A stretch of DNA of 64,000 bases from Toxonevra muliebris (lineage: Eukaryota; Arthropoda; Insecta; Diptera; Pallopteridae): NCBI GenBank assembly GCA_963691655.1, contig OY829328.1, positions 79,736,400-79,800,399 of the forward strand. Direction: 5' to 3'. This document shows positions 58,160 through 64,000 of the stretch, piece after piece; positions within the stretch are counted from its first letter, which is position 1, and each line of letters begins with the position of its first letter. A program made the translations under genes and the position numbers. The notes below the pieces were generated by a model. The model did not search any database. It was not told the origin of the DNA and worked only from the letters and a program-made list of their open reading frames with translations.

Positions 58160-59447
58160 CAGGGTGACAATTGTAAAGTGACGCAAGTTTAATACTCTGC
58201 AGCAAGCTTTGCCATTTACCGTTACTTTAATTTAAAAAGCAAATTCATTCATCATTGGCTTTGCTTTTAATTTCATTTGAATTTTTGTTATTACATTTTG
58301 AAATTTCCATAAAAATGAACAAGGAAAATATTCGTCGTGAAATTATGAAATTTCATTTGGCAAATTATAGTAGCCGTCAAATTGCAAAGGCTTTAAATTT
58401 GTCAAGTCGTACGGTAGACCGAGCTATTATTCGATATAATGAAACTGGGGGTTTTGGAGATAGAGACCGGGGAAAATTTTCAACAGTTGCCACTACTGGT
58501 TTAACAGAAAAAATTCATAAACCAATCAAGCGAAATCCAAGGCGCTCAATGAGAAAAATCACTAAGGAAGTGGGAGTAAACCGTGAAACAGTGCGAATCA
58601 TTGCAAAATCAAAGCTTAATCTTAAGCCGTACAAGCTCCGAAAAGCTCAAGATCTGACACAAAAAAAGAAAGATTTGCGACTGCAAAGATGCAAGGAGTA
58701 GCTACGCTCCTCCGTGTTAAAAAATGTTGAAAATATCTTGTTTACAGATGAAAAAATTTTCACGGTTGAACAACATTTCAATGCGCAAAATGACCGAATG
58801 CGGCTAACATCATCATCGCAACAAAATAGGACTGTTGGCCGAGTTCAAAAGCCAGCTTCCGTTATGGTATGGGCTGGAGTTTCCGCTAATGCCAGAACCC
58901 CTCTAATATTCGTTGAAGAGGGTGTTAAAATTGACCAGGTTGTTTATCGGAGCATTTTAAATGAACATGTTCTTCCCTGGGCCCAAGATACATTTGGAAA
59001 TGAAAACTGGACTTTCCAGCAAGATTCTGCACCTTCCCACATGGCAAAATTAACGCAAACATGGATAAAAGACAATTTTTCTGGATTCATAACATCTCAA
59101 GAATGGCCACCATACTCCCCAGACTTGAATCCAATGGACTACTCTATTTGGAGTATTTTAGAGAGTAAGGCTTGCGCATCTCAACACCACAGTCTGGAGT
59201 CGCTGACAAATTCATTAGAGAAAGCCTGGACTGAAATTGATCAGGAAGTCCTGCGGCGAACAGTCCTACGATTTCCGGATCGATTGAAGGCATGTGTGCA
59301 GGCTAAAGGAGGTTATATTGAATGAGGTGGGGTTCAAATGAATGCTTATATATTCAGCAATGTTAACACTTAATTGTACTTAATGGAAGTACGTCCTTTT
59401 GAAAATAACTGCTGAAATGTGTGCGCCACTTTACGATTGTCACCCTG
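58160..59447 (+). mobile_element. maT-like (DD37D) element of the Tc1/mariner superfamily, nearly intact
   Basis: 1288 bp bounded by TA (58158-58159, 59448-59449), with inverted ends CAGGGTGACAATTGTAAAGT and its inverse ACTTTACGATTGTCACCCTG (one mismatch in 20). Full length, with one gene that reads through except for a single stop. This is the best-preserved transposon of the window. Confidence 0.93.
58315..59325 (+). pseudogene. DD37D (maT-like) transposase with one in-frame stop
   Basis: Start ATG at 58315 (MNKENIRREIMKF). The N-terminal half has two helix-turn-helix units (YSSRQIAKALNLSSRTVDRA; MRKITKEVGVNRETVRII). A TAG at 58699-58701 interrupts the frame, which continues unchanged. The acids lie in LFTDEKIFTVE, QQDSAPSHMA and SPDLNPMDYSIW, with 37 residues between the second and third: the DD37D spacing of maT elements. 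The C-terminal SLEKAWTEIDQEVLRRTVLRF is intact. Total 336 sense codons plus the internal stop. No frameshift was found, so inactivation looks recent. Confidence 0.88.
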
Positions 59448-59477
59448 TATATCTAAATATTAAAATTATTATATTAA

Positions 59478-60997
59478 CCCTCTCAGGATTTTCGTACACA
59501 TATGTGTACGTTAATTTGAACATTTTTCTCGACTTCGATTTAAACTTGGTATTACCGATTTTCTTGTTCTATCCTCTCTATTTTGGCGTTAGTTTTATTA
59601 CAATCGAAGTATAACTGTCGAAACTATTATGATTTTTGTGCGGCAGCCTCGCTTTTTTTATTCGCCTTCGAAAATCGTCGATTTCAAAAAATCATTAAAA
59701 ATACTAAATAATAAAAAGGTGAGTAAAAAAAAATTTTGTGTTATAAATGGAACCTTCTTATGTCGATACAAATACATTTTGTACGAATCGGAGTGTTCTT
59801 GTGTTTCTGGTATGTGGTTGATTATTGTGCACATATGTGTACAATCGGAAGAACAGGGAAAAATTTGCGAATGTGCACGAATGTATACATGGCCACTTTA
59901 TAAGCATTTTCCATCCATTTCCATGCTTTTTCTGGCCCTTTTCATTTACATTCTGCTCATAATAATCCATTACGTATTACTATCAAAAAATTTTCGCAAA
60001 TAGATTCGATATGAGCAAGAAAAAGCTGTCGTTAGTAGAGATGCGAGAGCTAATTGAACAATCTGACGATTAAAGCGACATCGTCCATTGTCACTTCGAA
60101 CAACAACGTGTCCTTAGTTCGTTGGTACGACAACAAATGCGTTCACTTGCTTTCCACATATGTTGGAATCGGGAAAGCAGAAAAAATAGACCGCTATTCC
60201 CGCAAAACGACGCGCTTTATTAAAGTCGACAGTGCGGAAATTGTTAAAGAATACAATAAATCGATGGGCGCCGTAGATCTCATGGACTCTCTGGTGGCGC
60301 TTTACCAAAATTATCCAACGAACCGCAGGTTCTTTTACCATATGTTGAATGTTTCTACAGTGAACGCTTGGATTCTTTGGAAAGAGAAGCATCCTGATGG
60401 CAAAAAGGATCTGTTGGAGTTTAAAAGTGAGGTCACCAATGCTTTAATTTACACTGGAACCGACATTAAAAGAAACAAAACAGGTCGATCGAGCGAAATA
60501 GACTCCGCAGAGCCGGCACCGGAGAATCGAGTCTTTGATGACTGTCTGTGTTAGATACTCCGTAGGGGATCATTGGCCAAACCATAGCAACAAGAAGTTT
60601 ACAAGCAGATGCCGCCGTAAGGGCTGTGATCATAGAACTCGATACAAATAACAACCTTTTCTAGTTATATAAAATATTCCATATTTCCATACATTGCATA
60701 TAATTTGTTTTTGAGAGAATTCATAATAAAATATCAAAAATGAACATAAAATTCAATTTATTTGAAAAAAAAATATCTAATTTAGCTATATGAAGACGGG
60801 AAACGCTGGCTTTCATCTGGGTGAAAAAAGTTCCCTGAAATTTTTTTTTGTACACATATGTGTACATCGGGTACGGCTAAACCTGGACAGGTAAAAATCA
60901 GGAAAAAATATTTTTTGACTATTTGGAGAGCGCTGAACACGAAAATCAACATCCCGATTTTTTCCCGTCACGGGAAGTGCACTTTCTCCTGAGAGGT
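59478..60997 (+). mobile_element. piggyBac-like element, internally deleted
   Basis: TTAA lies on both sides (59474-59477, 60998-61001). The ends are CCCTCTCAGGA on the left and TCCTGAGAGGT on the right, imperfect inverses beginning with the CCC usual for piggyBac. At 1.52 kb it is shorter than an autonomous element (usually over 2 kb). A palindrome, GTACACATATGTGTAC, occurs near both ends (59494-59509, 60850-60865) and once inside with one change (59836-59851). Confidence 0.85.
60011..60554 (+). pseudogene. piggyBac-like transposase: N-terminal scrap joined to C-terminal third
   Basis: An ATG at 60011 opens 20 codons (MSKKKLSLVEMRELIEQSDD) and stops at 60073. The overlapping frame to 60554 encodes the C-terminal third: VRWYDNKCVHLLSTYVG, the catalytic region EYNKSMGAVDLMDSLVALYQ with the conserved third aspartate, RRFFYHMLNVSTVNAWILWK, and a short tail without the usual Cys-rich knuckle. 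The middle, including the first two catalytic aspartates, is missing, so the gene is dead through internal deletion. Confidence 0.85.
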
Positions 60998-61060
60998 TTA
61001 AGTATTTATTTCTCAAATTTATGAATTTTCTGGGGTTCAGTCGGATTAATCCATAAGAGA

Positions 61061-62081
61061 CAGGGCCGTAGCCAGAAATTTTTTTCGGGGGGGTTTTCAT
61101 TCGAAGAAAATATTCATAAATAATTTTTATCAAACTGATTTTTAAATACAATAAATTAAATCAATGATACATTTGATGGACCCTATAAAATTAAAATTTT
61201 AGGAAAACTTTTTCGATTTTTTTTAATCTTAACCTCAAAAAAATGGCCAAAAGTGACAAAAAATTCCCAGAATAATCAAATTAATTTTTTCAATTTTTTT
61301 CAAAAAAATATTATTCCATGTGCATTCTAGTGCATTTTTTTTTATCGTGAGGGACATAATTTCATTAACTCATTGACTTCCCACTTCTGATGATGTACCC
61401 AACCTCAAAAAAATTACCAAAAATAGTAGAGGCTCATTTTTTTCAAATGATCATCATTGGGAATTTGAGCCATTATCAATGATAAGGAACCCGGATGAGG
61501 TTGGCTTATATTCCCTTAATTCGTGAAGTCACAACATTGAAAGAGATCTTTCTAGTCGTGGTGCTCTGAGCAATAATGGGTTAAAAAATTAATTACATTT
61601 TAAGATTTTCTCCTAAAACTGCTAATAAGATGGAGTTTTTGCGAAAGAATTTTTCACATTGAACACGAATCTGAGGTCAAAAACTTCCCATCACGTCACG
61701 TTCTAGGAACAAAATGGGGTTCAAGCAAGTCTTATTTTACAAAGGATCCGATAATTTTTTCTATTTTTATTAATTTTTAAACTTTTCAAACTGATTTAGG
61801 ACGAAACTTTAAATCAAAAACAGCTACTGACCTAGAAAAACTATGAATGCAGGAGTGCTCAGTATCACCTTCTCTTTTTGAATCCGTAGTCAAACCTCAT
61901 GTCGAAGAAAGAAAATCGGATTTGATCGCTTAGTGTCCATAAGATTTCAAATTTATTTTTTATATTTGACTTTTTAGATAAAAAAAACCGATGGAAGTAA
62001 AAAATATCGTTAAATAGATTTTATTTTGACTTTTTTTCCATCCATTGGCAATTAATCTGAAAAACTAGAATAAAGTTTCCA
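61061..62081. mobile_element. hAT-like element, second copy, right end lost
   Basis: Aligns over about 1 kb with 53802-54775 (CAGGGCCGTAGCCAG at the left end; shared TCATTGACTTCCCACTTCTG and AATCTGAGGTCAAAAACTTC), with small indels, including about 60 extra bases near 61490. Similarity ends at AGTTTCC near 62081, before the G-rich right end, so this copy is truncated. Both copies have the same orientation. Confidence 0.8.
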
Positions 62082-64000
62082 GCTCCTGCCGCAGCTCCTC
62101 CGCCATTTATTCTTATGCATGTCCATTTTCTTTTTGTCCTACGCAGCTCCTTCATCTTTTCTGCCCATACTTGGGCTATGAGCTCTTTTTCCCGCGCACT
62201 ACACTAACTACTTTTTTAATATTTTCGTTTTTCTACTTTAATCAAGTTGTAAGCAAAGCAAAATATAAATGTCAGAGCAGACACATTCAGGGTTGCATTA
62301 GATTTTTGCGTTGTTTCGAATGCGGTTCCGTTGAAACCACCTCATTTCCGTGGTTTCGCTTCACATATTTTTATATGCCGAAACTGAGCATTTCAACGCA
62401 GTTTCAGCCGAAACCACGGAAATGGTCGAAACCACGCAATTTCGGCTCAGTGGGAACATAGTATTAGATTCCCTTGCATAAATTGTGAATTAGATTTTTC
62501 TTCCATCGAGGTGACAACTTAAATTGAATGATTATACAAAAATTTTACCTAAAAAATCCGAAAATTTATCAATCACTTCCGTTGTTGAAATCTAATTAAA
62601 AATGTCAAGTATTAAAGATAATTTTTTGATATACAACAAAATATTTTAAGATTACTTCAGTCGTCAGATACTTATAAAAATTCAATTTCTTTATTTTATT
62701 AAAAATTAAAATATACCTTTACTTATATCAAGATCATTTCTAAAATATTTAACTAAATTACACAAGACTTCTATTTCAGAGCACATTTGCACATTTTTTT
62801 TCTTTAATCTATAAGCGCCATTACTATAAACTTGAACTATTTCATCATAATGTATTATCAGAAAAAAATAATAAAAACTAATAGCCAAAATATGGACTTG
62901 AAACTAACATTGAACATAATCGTGATGTCCAGATATCAGTTAATAAAATTGTGTAGAAAAAAAAAACAAAAATAAGAAAAATTATAAAATGTAACATTTT
63001 TCTACAGTTAACAAAAATTTGTGAAATTCATGCTTCATTTTTGTTGCTGATATGTAATTCGTTTCCCTTCATATGAAATACTTTGAAATTATAGTAAAAA
63101 AACACACACACACACACAGCAACATTATCAGTATTATAGAGTCCATTTCAAGTGGTGGAGTATATTCAGGCGATTATTTTGTATCAAAGGTACAAACACA
63201 AAAATAATACTACATATTATTCTTATTTAAACAAATACAATTAAGTGGGTATGCTCACAGTAAATACACAGATTGTACACGTATTCATAAAATAACCCAA
63301 AACCTCATGCTGATATTTAAGTTTCGTTAAATTTATCACTTTTTATACATATGAAGTTAAACTAATGAAGAGTTCAAGTATTTCATTTTGATTTATTTTA
63401 TTTATATTTTGATTTTTTTTTTTTTGGCAATAGATTAACTTTACATCAAATAATGATAAAGAAATTTTGGGCTACCGTGCCATATTATAACGAGTAAGTA
63501 CATATCCATACATTTTGACGATTATGTCAAATCACCATCATTGTATTCGTATATTATTATCATTTGGAAAGTTTTATGAGAAATGACATAGATAATTCTA
63601 CATCGTAGTTATCACATAAATATATATAAGAGAATATTATTATTTATTACAGATAATATTCATATATAAATGTATGTAATACCGAAAACAGTTTATTGCA
63701 TTCAATAATATTTAATATTTTTTTTTTTTTACTTACAGATAATTATCGGGAAAATCAAAGTAACTACTTAGTTATATGTGTGTAACTATGTATTGAAGTA
63801 GAATAATTCTAGAAATATTTTTGTAAGTGGGTTGTCTTTATATCTGTTTGGAATGTTTGTTGGTTTCTTTGATAGAGACATTTCTTTTATTAAGAAACTT
63901 TTACTTTTTTGTTTTTAATAAAAATGAAATTGTAAAATAATCTAGTATTTATATAAGTATGTAGGTTTCAGTTTAGAAAATTTATTATAAAATGAGGTCA
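62082..64000. other. Right-edge non-coding DNA
   Basis: No gene is supported. A 16-bp perfect inverted pair, CATTTCCGTGGTTTCG (62343-62358) and CGAAACCACGGAAATG (62409-62424), sits in a GC-richer segment with further GAAACCAC words, possibly a MITE core. A CA run lies at 63102-63118. The remainder is AT-rich. Confidence 0.4.

Noticed and set aside
59629..60003. 124-codon frame with hydrophobic segment as a membrane protein
   Set aside because: It lies inside the 5' part of the piggyBac-like element, spans one of its palindromes and shows no family features.

Overview
The window is nuclear DNA from a higher fly, most probably a tephritid fruit fly or a close relative. It has spliced genes with short GT-AG introns, strongly AT-rich non-coding DNA full of poly-A/T runs and TATG/CATA microsatellites, and mariner, Tc1-like, piggyBac-like, hAT-like and non-LTR elements typical of Diptera. 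The species assignment is inference from style and gene content. No bacterial, viral or organellar genes were seen.

The first 15 kb is the gene-bearing part. A Dek-type SAP-domain chromatin gene runs off the left edge on the minus strand (2806 down to 392). A complete five-exon flap endonuclease gene, Fen1, follows on the plus strand (4091-5662; 384 residues; every active-site acid at its standard position). Integrator subunit 8, IntS8, lies convergently on the minus strand (9925 down to 5820; 14 exons; 1007 residues). The Fen1 and IntS8 stop codons are 157 bp apart, so their 3' ends probably overlap. A fourth gene (11552-15255, plus) encodes a kelch-propeller protein of 316 residues with no visible BTB or BACK domain. 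Its third intron is swollen by a long-inverted-repeat element that itself holds a second element.

From about 15.3 kb to the end there is no gene I can identify with confidence. The stretch reads as intergenic or large-intron DNA with a dense, layered set of transposable elements: a tRNA-derived SINE with a perfect 12-bp target duplication (15791-16095) and a second copy at 29672; a decayed Tc1/mariner-superfamily copy (24940-26177); several MITE-like elements; at least five copies of a TTTAAA-rich repeat in two inverted pairs (34.5-48.0 kb), two of them broken by later insertions; a 5'-truncated RNase H-bearing LINE with a 33-bp target duplication (49114-50608); a DD34D mariner (50681-51968); a hAT-like element with an 8-bp duplication (53802-54908) and a second copy at 61061; a minus-strand mariner relic; a DD37D maT-like element with a single internal stop (58160-59447); and an internally deleted piggyBac-like element ending in TTAA (59478-60997). 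Three short open stretches (24072, 31783, 52965) might be exons of an unseen gene.

The most informative signal is a shared 3' tail. The SINE, a truncated LINE at 46626-47253 and a solo tail at 54780-54853 all end in the same TGTGGTATCACAATG...CACTCCAACCTAACCTAAC sequence. This suggests that the SINE uses the machinery of that LINE clade.
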